Assembly: GCA_016183305.1 (NCBI GenBank)
Contig: JACPEW010000007.1
Span: forward strand, 1 to 36,489
Origin: Candidatus Daviesbacteria bacterium
GTDB taxonomy: Bacteria > Patescibacteriota > Microgenomatia > Daviesbacterales > UBA10151
Direction: 5' to 3'
Length of the DNA: 36,489 nt
The position numbers and the translations under genes were made by a program. Below, piece by piece: positions 17,859 to 26,579 of this stretch. The notes under the pieces were generated by a model that was not told where the DNA came from, did no database searches, and saw nothing but the letters and a program-made list of their open reading frames with translations. The stretch's first letter is position 1. Each line of letters starts with the position of its first letter.

Positions 17859-18102
17859 AGTTAAAATTACTTTTAAAGCCAAAAAAGAACTTAAAAACCT
17901 TAATAAATTAGATAGATTATCCATCGCTGAAATTATTGAAGAACTTAAAGAAGATCCCAAGATTGGTAAACCATTATCCAGAGAGTTAATCAGAAAATTT
18001 TCTTATAGAGTAGGAGCTTATAGAGTTATTTATATAATAAACCACCAGGATAAAATAGTGATTGTATTATCCGCAGGTCACCGTGGTTTGGTATATAACT
18101 GA
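17851..18102 (+). CDS. RelE/ParE-type toxin
   Basis: YKVKITFKAKKELKNLNKLDR...GKPLSRELIRKFSYRVGAYRVIYIINHQDKIVIVLSAGHRGLVY; overlaps antitoxin end. Confidence 0.8.
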   Translation: MYKVKITFKAKKELKNLNKLDRLSIAEIIEELKEDPKIGKPLSRELIRKFSYRVGAYRVIYIINHQDKIVIVLSAGHRGLVYN

Positions 18103-18103
18103 T

Positions 18104-18519
18104 TGGTGGAGATGTCGGCTGTGAGCCGAGTCCAAAATTGTGACTTTAAAATCTTCTACAAGCTTAGCTAATTAATTTGTATTCATCAGTTGTAACCAAT
18201 TAGCAGGAAAACTAATGAATGACCAAACTTTCTTTTGTTAATACTGATCGGTCAAAATTGTATTAACAGCACCCTGACTTTGTACGTACCTTAGTGTTCC
18301 GTCAAGAAGAGAATATTTTCTAAAGTAGCTTTAAGCAGCTAAAGCGAGAGAAGGTCCAAATCCAGGTGCAACCCCGTAAATGAGACCTTTTACGCTATTA
18401 ACAGCGTTGGCAACGGAATTTTTAGTGCCGTTTGTGTTTTGAAACAATATTTTACGGATAATGTTTCCTATCCGGCTTGCAGTTTTTAAAGAGCAATCCT
18501 GTCGAAACTATACATCCCC
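18104..18519 (-). ncRNA. ssrA: tmRNA
   Basis: Minus strand GGGGATGTATAGTTTCGACAGGATTGC...; 5' GGGGATG pairs with 3' CATCTCC followed by ACCA; internal ORF ending ...PSLALAA-TAA; TTGATT-17-TAATAT promoter 8 nt upstream; smpB nearby. Confidence 0.88.
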
Positions 18520-18527
18520 AGAATTGT

Positions 18528-18556
18528 ATATTACCATAAACTGAGCGTAGAATCAA
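18528..18556 (-). promoter_or_regulatory. Sigma70-type promoter of ssrA
   Basis: -35 TTGATT (18556-18551), 17-bp spacer, -10 TAATAT (18533-18528), 8 nt to first G of the tmRNA. Confidence 0.7.
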
Positions 18557-18570
18557 GCTATCTTCTTTTT

Positions 18571-18606
18571 GTCATTGCGAGGAGCGAAGCGACGTGGCAA
18601 TCTATA
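18571..18606. repeat. Dispersed hairpin repeat TCATTGCGAGGAGCGAAGCGACGTGGCAATCT
   Basis: Related copies at about 3355, 5310 and 21827. Confidence 0.75.
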
Positions 18607-18610
18607 TTAT

Positions 18611-19306
18611 GTGAACCTTCTTCTTGATCTTCTCTTCCCTAAAAAATGTGTAGGCTGTGGAAAGTTTGATACACATTTTTGTCAGGATTGTGTCAGTAAT
18701 ATCTTACAGGCAGACCTAGTTTGTCCAAGTTGTGAGAAATTAGCTATTGGAGGTCAAACTCACCCTATTTGTAAAAAAAGGTTTGGCTTAGATGGTTTGT
18801 GGAGTTTAGGGATTTATAGAGGTTCTTTAAGAGAGGCAATAAAGCAGCTTAAATATAGCAGGGTTCAGGGCTTGGCAGAAACTTTGGTAGATATCTTAGT
18901 AGAGTATTGGGCTAAATATCAGCCATTTGTTTTAGAACAGATAAAAAGAAATAGGGGAGAAGGATGGGTGGTAATTCCAGTGCCTTTGCACTGGTGGAGG
19001 GCAAACAATAGAGGTTTTAACCAGTCTTCTTTGTTTGGACAAATGTTATCCAAAAAATTAGGTTTGGATTATTGTGATAGTCTAAAACGAATTCGCTATA
19101 CCTCTTCACAAGTTGGTCTGAAAAGAGGAGATAGAAAAAATAATGTTAGAGATGCTTTTTCCCTTAATACCAAATACTCAATACATAATACTAATGTTCT
19201 GCTTATTGATGATGTCTGGACCACGGGTTCTACTCTAAAAGAATGTTGCTATGCGCTGAAGAGAGCCGGAGCCAAAAAAGTCTGGGCTTTAACTTTGGCT
19301 AAATGA
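18611..19306 (+). CDS. ComF-family phosphoribosyltransferase-like protein
   Basis: LLDLLFPKKCVGCGKFDTHFCQDC zinc motif; VIPVPLHWWRANNRGFNQSS; VLLIDDVWTTGSTLKE; GTG start at 18611 preferred because MSLRGAKRRGN upstream is repeat-derived. Confidence 0.85.
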   Translation: MNLLLDLLFPKKCVGCGKFDTHFCQDCVSNILQADLVCPSCEKLAIGGQTHPICKKRFGLDGLWSLGIYRGSLREAIKQLKYSRVQGLAETLVDILVEYWAKYQPFVLEQIKRNRGEGWVVIPVPLHWWRANNRGFNQSSLFGQMLSKKLGLDYCDSLKRIRYTSSQVGLKRGDRKNNVRDAFSLNTKYSIHNTNVLLIDDVWTTGSTLKECCYALKRAGAKKVWALTLAK

Positions 19307-19688
19307 GCTTAAGATTTTTAATCTTTTTAAATATCTTATCGCCGGATATTAAAGTTAAATTATGTACCATTGCAGTTGAAGCTATTAATAAATCGAAATT
19401 AGGAATTCTTTCACCGTTCTTTTCAAAGTTAGCCTGAAATTTAGCATACTGATTGGCTATCTCTAGATCTACTGGTAAAATTCGAATTTGCGCTGTAATT
19501 AGAAAATCTTGAAATACTTTAATATTCTTTCTTGGATTTCCAGATCGATAAGCCCCCCGTAAATATTCTGCTATAGTAATTACACTGATAGCAATACCCT
19601 CTCTGAATAATGGAGTCAGCTTTTCAATAGTTTCAGCAATATTGTGGAAGTAATTGATTATTTGATTGGTATCGAGAATATATTTCAC
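19299..19688 (-). CDS. PIN-domain toxin (VapC-like)
   Basis: KYILDTNQIINYF...ISVITIAEYLRGA...PNFDLLIASTAMVHNLTLIS. Confidence 0.85.
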   Translation of the reverse strand: MKYILDTNQIINYFHNIAETIEKLTPLFREGIAISVITIAEYLRGAYRSGNPRKNIKVFQDFLITAQIRILPVDLEIANQYAKFQANFEKNGERIPNFDLLIASTAMVHNLTLISGDKIFKKIKNLKLI

Positions 19689-19951
19689 AGAGGTTTAATC
19701 TTTGTTGATCTTTCAGATAACTTATCATTTTCTTCAATACTTTTTAAAATTATTTTAGCATCTTTGTCGGATAAAACTCCTGCAAACTTTCTAATATTTG
19801 ATTCAAACATCTCTGAAGCGGGTTTTTTGATCTCTACCATTACTTTTCTGTTTTTGGTCACCAGAAAAGTGGTGTCAGAAAAATAGGCTTCAGATAAAAT
19901 CCTACTTAAATTGCTGCGGGCTTCGGCAGCAGATATGGTGATTGTTTTCAT
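19685..19951 (-). CDS. Phd-type antitoxin
   Basis: MKTITISAAEARSNLSRILSEAYFSDTTFLVTKNRKVMVEIKK; overlaps PIN gene. Confidence 0.75.
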   Translation of the reverse strand: MKTITISAAEARSNLSRILSEAYFSDTTFLVTKNRKVMVEIKKPASEMFESNIRKFAGVLSDKDAKIILKSIEENDKLSERSTKIKPL

Positions 19952-19958
19952 AATATTA

Positions 19959-19987
19959 ATTATATTACAAATTGTACAATTTGTCAA
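19959..19987 (-). promoter_or_regulatory. Consensus promoter with 18-bp perfect palindromic operator in the spacer
   Basis: TTGACA-17-TATAAT on minus strand; ACAAATTGTACAATTTGT at 19967-19984. Confidence 0.7.
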
Positions 19988-20043
19988 TAATTTACCAATT
20001 GTGCATGGCAAAGGATCTAATATTCTGGTAAAATTAGGCCACT

Positions 20044-20130
20044 GGAGGAGTCGCATAGTGGCCGAGTGCCGCGCAGTGCTAATGCGCTATACCCGTAAGG
20101 ATATCGTGGGTTCGAATCCCACCTCCTCCG
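20044..20130 (+). tRNA. tRNA-Ser(GCU)
   Basis: GGAGGAG/CTCCTCC acceptor; anticodon arm GCGCA-GTGCTAA-TGCGC; long variable arm; GTGGGTTCGAATCCCAC. Confidence 0.93.
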
Positions 20131-20156
20131 CACTTCGATAAACTCAGTGTAAACTT

Positions 20157-20238
20157 GGAGGAGTTGAGCAATGGTGGCTCACCAGTCTTGAAAACTGGGG
20201 CCTGAAAGAGTATGTGGGTTCGAATCCCACCTCCTCCG
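20157..20238 (+). tRNA. tRNA-Ser(UGA)
   Basis: CCAGT-CTTGAAA-ACTGG anticodon arm; GTGGGTTCGAATCCCAC T-arm; GGAGGAG acceptor. Confidence 0.9.
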
Positions 20239-20461
20239 CAAGATGAAAAAGTTACAGGAGAAAACTACATTTTTTTGGAAATTAGTTAGTTCTTCCCAGA
20301 GATTTTGTCATTCTGAGGCTGAAAGCCGAAGAATCTTCAGACTATTAGATCCTTCGCTACGCTCAGGATGACAGTTTACTGGGAAACACTAATTAGTTAC
20401 TTTTTTTGTTATTGTCTTATTTTGAAATTGTTATTATACTTACTACAATTACTAAAAACTT

Positions 20462-20737
20462 ATGAATAATGACGATCTAATTAAAAAAGCTGATATTCAG
20501 AAAATAGCAGGAGCAGGAGCGAAAATATACGAAACAATAAAATTGCAATATGAACCCGCTCAAACTGGTAAGTTTTTGGCTATAGATATTGAAAGTAAAG
20601 ATACCTATATTAGCAATACGAGTAGTGAAGCAGTTGAGTTAGCAAGAAAGGCTCATCCCAATAAAGTTTTTTATGTTGTAAAAATTGGTTTTTCAGCAGC
20701 CGAAACTTTAGCCAGCTTAGCTTCTAACAGTTTATGA
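20462..20737 (+). CDS. Hypothetical protein, stop overlapping the start of a protease-like gene
   Basis: 91-aa ORF; ATGA overlap with the 20734 ORF. Confidence 0.55.
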   Translation: MNNDDLIKKADIQKIAGAGAKIYETIKLQYEPAQTGKFLAIDIESKDTYISNTSSEAVELARKAHPNKVFYVVKIGFSAAETLASLASNSL

Positions 20738-21127
20738 TTAAGGGAATAATCCACAACAACAGGCCACTTATTTCTTTGGTTGTCGGCTGGAAACTCGGTG
20801 TCCAAGATCTTATAGCGTTAGTTGACACGGGTTTTACAGGAGAGTTAAAAATATCCCCGGAAAAGGCTTTAGAATTAGGACTTCAAACTACTCACACAGA
20901 ACGCGTTACCTTGGCGGAGAGAAAGCAAGGAAGTTGAAGTGAGGTTGTCAAGACAAGGGATAGGAAAACACAGAGTGAGAATTCAGGTGGTAACCTTACT
21001 AGGTAAACCAAATTGGTACGGTGATTACAAAATTCTATCTTTTGAAATGAAAGAAAAGGAGGATCTTTTAGTTAAATACCCTTTTTTTGCTAGAGTAATT
21101 TTATGGTTAAAAGAATTATTTAACTAG
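20734..21127 (+). pseudogene. Retropepsin-like (clan AA) aspartic protease, frame-disrupted
   Basis: ALVDTGFTGELKISPEKALELGL then LAERK / KEVEVRLSRQGIGKHRVRIQVVTLLGKPNWYGDYKIL in another frame. Confidence 0.6.
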
Positions 21128-21220
21128 CTAACAGATTCTTTTGACTGATTTCGTCAAAAATTCTAGAGCACCCATCGGTTGATTTAATAATATCACAACT
21201 TATGCTACACTTTATTCAGT

Positions 21221-21820
21221 ATGCCCAAGGAAACCAAACAAGATTTACCTAAAAAGACTCAGTCCAAAGGCCAGCCAGGGCAATCTGCTAGGCCTGAGTT
21301 TTTTACCCCTAAAATGATGGAGGCTGAGGAGATTAAGACTTTCATTTCTTGGGAAGCTGCCTCCCGCCCTTTTAGGAAAAAAGACAGGTCTTATTACACC
21401 ACCTTGGCTATTATTGTTATTTTGCTGGTTTTAATACTTTTTATAGCTAAAGAATTTTTGCTTATTGCCACTTTACTCTCTTTTGCCTTTGTCGCTTATG
21501 TATTAGCCTTTGTCCCGCCTCACAATATCACTTATAGAATCTCTACCCAGGGTATTACTATCGGGGAAGACTTTTACTTCTGGCATTTTTTGGATACTTT
21601 TTGGTTTACCAAAAAAGAAGGTTCAACTATTTTGCATATCCAAACTAGATTAAGGTTCCCCGCGCAGCTAATGTTAGTTTTAGGTGAGGGAGATGAGGAG
21701 AAGATTAAAAAAATAGTGGCCAGGTTTTTACCATTTGTGGAAGTTCCCTATAAATCATGGATGGAAAAATGGTCAGAATCCCTGCAAAAACATTTCCCTT
21801 TAGAAAAAGTCCATAGATAA
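21221..21820 (+). CDS. Hypothetical membrane protein
   Basis: Two adjacent TM helices; soluble C-terminal region. Confidence 0.55.
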   Translation: MPKETKQDLPKKTQSKGQPGQSARPEFFTPKMMEAEEIKTFISWEAASRPFRKKDRSYYTTLAIIVILLVLILFIAKEFLLIATLLSFAFVAYVLAFVPPHNITYRISTQGITIGEDFYFWHFLDTFWFTKKEGSTILHIQTRLRFPAQLMLVLGEGDEEKIKKIVARFLPFVEVPYKSWMEKWSESLQKHFPLEKVHR

Positions 21821-21898
21821 TCACTGCGTCATTGCGGGGTACGTTCATGTCAACTGAACGTACCGTGGCAATCTGATTCGTGCTAGAATACCCATATT

Positions 21899-21971
21899 GC
21901 GCCCGTAGCACAATGGATCGTGCACATCGTTGCGGACGATGCGGTTGTGGGTTCGAGTCCCGCCGGGCGCG
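21899..21971 (+). tRNA. tRNA-Arg(GCG)
   Basis: GCGCCCG/CGGGCGC acceptor; CATCG-TTGCGGA-CGATG; encoded CCA at 21972-21974. Confidence 0.93.
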
Positions 21972-21983
21972 CCAGGCTCCTAA

Positions 21984-22065
21984 GGAGGGTGGGCCGGACG
22001 GTAAGGTAATGGTTTCGAAAACCATCGGGTGTAAGCCCTAGCAGGTTCGACTCCTGCACCCTCCG
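21984..22065 (+). tRNA. tRNA-Ser(CGA)
   Basis: GGAGGGT/ACCCTCC acceptor; anticodon loop TTCGAAA; long variable arm; encoded CCA. Confidence 0.9.
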
Positions 22066-22068
22066 CCA

Positions 22069-22140
22069 GTCCTTGTAGGCTAATGGATAGACCCCGGGAT
22101 TCCGGATCCCGTGATGAGGGTTCGATTCCCTCCAAGGGCA
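22069..22140 (+). tRNA. tRNA-Arg(CCG)
   Basis: GTCCTTG/CAAGGGC acceptor; CGGGA-TTCCGGA-TCCCG. Confidence 0.9.
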
Positions 22141-22157
22141 CAGTATAGTAAATTAAA

Positions 22158-22574
22158 ATGAAACGGGAATTTTCTGCTGGTGGAATAGTTTTTAATGATA
22201 AAGGACAAGTGCTGGTAACTCAGCACTCTCAAAATCACCATTGGAGTTTTCCTAAGGGCTTACTTGATCATCCTGAACAAACTACAGAGGAATCTGCTTT
22301 AAGGGAGGTGAAAGAAGAAGGCGGGATAAAAGCTGAGATTATAGGCAAAGTTGGTTATTCCAAGTATGTATATAGTTTCAATAGGGAAAAGATCTTTAAG
22401 ATAGTAACCTATTTTCTGATGAGATACCTCTCAGGAGATCCCAAAGACCATGACTGGGAGGTATCAGAGGCCGGTTGGTATGAGCCTGAGGATGCTTTAA
22501 AACAACTCACTTTCAGTCAAGATAAAGAACTGTTGAAAAAAGCTTTAGAATTACTTAAAACTTTAGAATCATGA
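22158..22574 (+). CDS. NUDIX hydrolase
   Basis: Nudix box GLLDHPEQTTEESALREVKEEGGI. Confidence 0.9.
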   Translation: MKREFSAGGIVFNDKGQVLVTQHSQNHHWSFPKGLLDHPEQTTEESALREVKEEGGIKAEIIGKVGYSKYVYSFNREKIFKIVTYFLMRYLSGDPKDHDWEVSEAGWYEPEDALKQLTFSQDKELLKKALELLKTLES

Positions 22575-22587
22575 ATTACGGATAAAC

Positions 22588-23175
22588 ATGGATAACCAAT
22601 TCGTTTCCCGTGGCGGGATTAAATTACAAGCAGCTATTGAAAATTGGAAACTGAAAATTGAAAATTTAGCAGTGCTTGATGTAGGTTCTTCAACTGGTGG
22701 TTTTGTAGACTGTCTTCTGCAAAATGGAGCACAAAAAGTTTATGCTTTGGATACTGCTTATGGGGAGTTGGCATGGAAACTCCGGAACGATCCTAAAGTG
22801 GTAGTGACGGAGAGGACTAATATCCTTCATTTGGATAAACTTCCATCTTCTGTCATTCCTGCTCGCCGGGATGACGATTCAAAGGTAGATATCGTCACTA
22901 TCGATGCCGGCTGGACTAAATTAGAATTAATCTTACCAATAGTAAAAAAATTTCTAAAACCTGAAGGATTGATTATAGCCTTACTTAAACCTCATTATGA
23001 AGCTGAAAAAAAAGATCTAATCAAGGGAGTTCTGCCTCCAGACAAAGCTAAAAAGGTTAAAGAACAAGTGATTAAGAAGATTAATGATTCAGGATTTAAG
23101 ATTTATGAGCAAATGGAATCACCAATATTGGGGGGAGCAGGGAATAGCGAATATTTACTTCTTCTTAAACTTTGA
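22588..23175 (+). CDS. TlyA/FtsJ-like rRNA methyltransferase lacking the S4 domain
   Basis: FVSRGGIKLQAAIE, VLDVGSSTGGFVDCLLQNGAQKVYALDTAYGEL, LLKPHYEA. Confidence 0.8.
   Translation: MDNQFVSRGGIKLQAAIENWKLKIENLAVLDVGSSTGGFVDCLLQNGAQKVYALDTAYGELAWKLRNDPKVVVTERTNILHLDKLPSSVIPARRDDDSKVDIVTIDAGWTKLELILPIVKKFLKPEGLIIALLKPHYEAEKKDLIKGVLPPDKAKKVKEQVIKKINDSGFKIYEQMESPILGGAGNSEYLLLLKL
22856..22877 (+). repeat. Dispersed repeat fragment inside CDS (GTCATTCCTGCTCGCCGGGATGAC type)
   Basis: gtcattcctgctcgccgggatgac codes VIPARRDD in the methyltransferase. Confidence 0.55.
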
Positions 23176-23403
23176 GGAAAAAAAGGTTTTAATATCTGTT
23201 AAGACTTCATCTAATTGTTTGGTTCTCCAAAGATAAAAGATAGGAATAAGTCCAAAGAGATTAATTAAAAGAATGGCTATAAACCATACTAAAGCTCCTT
23301 TTTTGGCAGATCTCCATAGTCCAATTCCTTTCCAAAATAATTCCCACATAATAAGCAGTAAAACTATCCCGCCTTCTAGATTTGGAACTTGCCAGTTAAA
23401 CAT
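23155..23403 (-). CDS. Small two-TM membrane protein (DUF5652-like)
   Basis: WELFWKGIGLWRSAKKGALVWFIAILLINLFGLIPIFYLW. Confidence 0.65.
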   Translation of the reverse strand: MFNWQVPNLEGGIVLLLIMWELFWKGIGLWRSAKKGALVWFIAILLINLFGLIPIFYLWRTKQLDEVLTDIKTFFSSKFKKK

Positions 23404-23423
23404 CAGATTATTATAACACTAAG

Positions 23424-23508
23424 CGGAGAGGGAGGGATTTGAACCCTCGATACCTTACGGTATACGCGCTTTCCAAGCGCGCGCACTAGGCCACTATGCG
23501 ACCTCTCC
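23424..23508 (-). tRNA. tRNA-Ser(GGA)
   Basis: Minus GGAGAGG...CCTCTCC; CGCGC-TTGGAAA-GCGCG; long variable arm. Confidence 0.92.
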
Positions 23509-23648
23509 AGTGAAGGCTATTATACCTAATTTTAGGTTCTAGTTACTAGATCTATTCATGCTTGTCTTCGGGATCTTTTTGGTGTACAATTCACCCGCAA
23601 TACCTGAAAGTTTTAATTTATATGGGCTTTTGGGATTACTGCAGGTCT

Positions 23649-25424
23649 ATGGATGATACAGAACTGATAAAACAGAAAATAAATATTGTAGATTTAATCT
23701 CCGGATATCTTCCTTTAAAAAAAGCAGGTATAAATTTTAAAGCCAATTGCCCTTTCCATAACGAGAAAACTCCTTCATTTGTTGTTTCTCCTGAACGCCA
23801 AATCTGGCACTGTTTTGGCTGTCAGAAGACAGGAGACCACTTTACTTTTTTAATAGAAAAAGAAGGAATGGAATTTAAAGAAGCCTTAGAAGTACTGGCT
23901 AAAAAAGCAGGAATAGTCTTACAAAGAAAAACTGGTGACAAGAAAGACTTTAAAGACAGGCTATTTGAAGTAAATTTAAAAGCTCAAGAATTTTTCCACT
24001 ATATTCTAACCAAACATCTCTTGGGCAAAAAAGCCCTTGAGTATCTAAAAAATAGAGGAGTAACAGCTTCTTCCGTTGAACAGTTTGGCCTAGGTTATGC
24101 TCCTAATTCCTGGGAATCTTTAACTAAGTTTTTGTTAAAAAGAGGTTTTTCTATGCAGGAAATTATAGCTTCTGGTTTAGGGGTAGTTTCAAAATCAGGC
24201 TGCTATGACCGTTTCAGAGGCAGAATTACTTATCCTTTATTTGATAGTAAGGAAAAATTAAGAGGTTTTTCTGGCAGGGTATTAGTTGCTGCTGAACCTA
24301 AATATATTAATACCCCTCAAACTCCAATTTTTGATAAAAGCAATCTTTTGTTTGGTCTAAATTTAGCAAAGACAGAAATCAGGAATAAAAAAGAGGCAGT
24401 TTTAGTAGAAGGAGAAATGGATATGATTATGTCTTTTCAGTCAGGTTTTAAAAATGTAGTAGCTTCAAAAGGCACAGCCTTAACTGAAGGACAAATAGAT
24501 TTACTGAAAAAATACACAGAAAACCTCTCTTTAGGTTTTGATATGGATTTAGCAGGAGACAGTGCTTGCAAAAGGGGTATTGAAATGGCAGATAAGGCAG
24601 GATTAAATATTAAAATAGTTCAACTTCAAGGCGGGAAAGATGCAGCAGAAGTCATCCGCGGGAATCCTGCTGTTTGGCAGAAAGCTTTGGAAGGATCTGT
24701 GCCTATTTATGATTATTATCTGACCTCTGTTTCCAAAAGATATGATACAAAAAAACCCTCAGATCTTAGAAAGATTGGGGAGGAGCTCATTCCTGTTTGG
24801 GCAAAGATTACTGATGATTTAGTAAGAGAACATTATATTCAAAGGTTAGCAGCTTTTCTGCAAACAGATGAAAAAATAATGCGTGATTGGGTGGAAAAAG
24901 CCAGAAACCTGCCACAAAAAAGTTATGCCAGTATTTTTACTAAAAAAATGGAAGATAATATAGTCACACCCAGATCCAGAAGAGATTTATTAGAGGAGTA
25001 TTTGATAGCTTTATTGCTGCATCTTCCTAAAGATTATAATTTTGTTCCTAATTTTCCCGAGACCCTATTTTTAGCAGAGAAATGGCGCGAGTTGTATGTT
25101 TTGCTGGTGCTTTATTTAGACTCAATTTCTTTTAAAAGCACCTCATTTAATATTAATGAATTTATTTTGAGTTTGCCTAAAGAAATAGTTGCTGAAGTAG
25201 ATAGGTTGTATTTAATGGAACTTGATAGTAAACTTATGGACAATAAATATTGGAAAAAGGAGACGGATGGGGTAGTTTCAGAGCTTAAAAAAGCTCTAAT
25301 TAAAGCATCGCTCCAAAAACTGTCTTTGGAAATAAAAAATGCCCAAGAGTTTGATAAGATAGAAGTCGTAGAAACCTTAAATAAAAGATTTAGAGACCTG
25401 TCTGTTAAATTAAAGAATTTCTGA
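23649..25424 (+). CDS. dnaG: DNA primase DnaG
   Basis: CPFHNEKTPSFVVSPERQIWHCFGCQKTGD zinc finger; FSGRV; VEGEMDMI Toprim; start codon choice uncertain. Confidence 0.95.
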   Translation: MDDTELIKQKINIVDLISGYLPLKKAGINFKANCPFHNEKTPSFVVSPERQIWHCFGCQKTGDHFTFLIEKEGMEFKEALEVLAKKAGIVLQRKTGDKKDFKDRLFEVNLKAQEFFHYILTKHLLGKKALEYLKNRGVTASSVEQFGLGYAPNSWESLTKFLLKRGFSMQEIIASGLGVVSKSGCYDRFRGRITYPLFDSKEKLRGFSGRVLVAAEPKYINTPQTPIFDKSNLLFGLNLAKTEIRNKKEAVLVEGEMDMIMSFQSGFKNVVASKGTALTEGQIDLLKKYTENLSLGFDMDLAGDSACKRGIEMADKAGLNIKIVQLQGGKDAAEVIRGNPAVWQKALEGSVPIYDYYLTSVSKRYDTKKPSDLRKIGEELIPVWAKITDDLVREHYIQRLAAFLQTDEKIMRDWVEKARNLPQKSYASIFTKKMEDNIVTPRSRRDLLEEYLIALLLHLPKDYNFVPNFPETLFLAEKWRELYVLLVLYLDSISFKSTSFNINEFILSLPKEIVAEVDRLYLMELDSKLMDNKYWKKETDGVVSELKKALIKASLQKLSLEIKNAQEFDKIEVVETLNKRFRDLSVKLKNF

Positions 25425-25481
25425 TAAGTACCAAAGTTTGGAATACTTGAAGTTTGGTTCTTGGAAAACTTAATTAAAGTT

Positions 25482-26570
25482 ATGGCTAAACACAAAGAAA
25501 CGCAACTGGATATAAAAAAGCTTTTTAAATTAGGCAAAGACAGGGGTTTTGTAACCCAAGAAGAAATTTTGCAAATCTTTCCAAAACCAGAAGATACTTT
25601 AGAGGAGCTTGATGAGTTTTTTATTAAGCTAACTAATGAAAATATTGATGTTTTTGAAACAACAGCAGAAGAATTAGAAGCTGAGACTAAATCCCCCTCA
25701 GAGTTAGAAAAAGAGCTGGAAGTACTAACTACCCTAGAGGGAGGTTTTGTTACAGATCCTGTCAGGCAATACCTCCGTGATATAGGCAAAATTCCTCTTT
25801 TAACAGCAGCTGATGAGATAGAGCTTGCTAAGAAAGCAGAAAAAAATGTGAAAGTAGCCAGAGATAAGTTAATCAGTGCTAACTTAAGATTGGTGGTATC
25901 TATTGCTAAAAAGTATGTGGGTAGGGGAATGAGTTTATTGGATTTAATTGAAGAAGGTAATATTGGTTTGATGAGGGCTGTTGATAAATATGATTGGAGA
26001 AGAGGTTATAAATTCTCAACATATGCTACCTGGTGGATCAGGCAGGCTATCACCAGGGCCATAGCTGATCAGGCCAGAACTATCAGGATTCCTGTTCATA
26101 TGGTAGAAACAATTAATAGATTTAATAGAACCCAAAGAAAATTAATGCAGGAGCTGGGCAGAGAGCCTGCCCCGGAAGAAGTAGCTAAAGCTTTGGGGAT
26201 AGATGAAAGCAAAGCCAGGGAAATTATTAAAGTATCTCAAGAGCCAACATCCCTTGAAACTCCAGTGGGGGATGAAGAGGATTCTCATTTGGGAGATTTT
26301 ATAGCAGACCAGGGTCTGCAGCCTGATGAGCAGGCAACAAGAGAGCTTTTAAAAATTCACTTAGATGAGGTGTTAGATTCTTTATCACCCAGGGAAAAAA
26401 GGGTTTTACAATTAAGGTTTGGGTTAGAAGATGGCAAGCAAAGAACTCTGGAAGAAGTAGGTAAAGAATTTGGAGTTACCAGGGAAAGAATCAGGCAGAT
26501 TGAGGCAAAAGCCATTAGAAAATTAAAGCATCCCACCCGTGCCAAAAAGCTCAGGGACTACCTGGAATAA
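25482..26570 (+). CDS. rpoD: RNA polymerase primary sigma factor
   Basis: [95 protein letters not shown]. Confidence 0.96.
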   Translation: MAKHKETQLDIKKLFKLGKDRGFVTQEEILQIFPKPEDTLEELDEFFIKLTNENIDVFETTAEELEAETKSPSELEKELEVLTTLEGGFVTDPVRQYLRDIGKIPLLTAADEIELAKKAEKNVKVARDKLISANLRLVVSIAKKYVGRGMSLLDLIEEGNIGLMRAVDKYDWRRGYKFSTYATWWIRQAITRAIADQARTIRIPVHMVETINRFNRTQRKLMQELGREPAPEEVAKALGIDESKAREIIKVSQEPTSLETPVGDEEDSHLGDFIADQGLQPDEQATRELLKIHLDEVLDSLSPREKRVLQLRFGLEDGKQRTLEEVGKEFGVTRERIRQIEAKAIRKLKHPTRAKKLRDYLE

Positions 26571-26579
26571 TTCCCTTAA

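Noticed and set aside
18569-18610. N-terminal MSLRGAKRRGNLYY of the comF-like ORF
   Set aside because: Repeat-derived; GTG at 18611 gives the natural ComF start.
21705-22025. Minus ORF with GAWRARRDSNPQPHRPQRCARS
   Set aside because: Antisense of the tRNA cluster; typical artefact.
25112-25789. 225-aa minus ORF
   Set aside because: Antisense to the end of dnaG and start of rpoD; Ser-rich composition typical of shadow ORFs.
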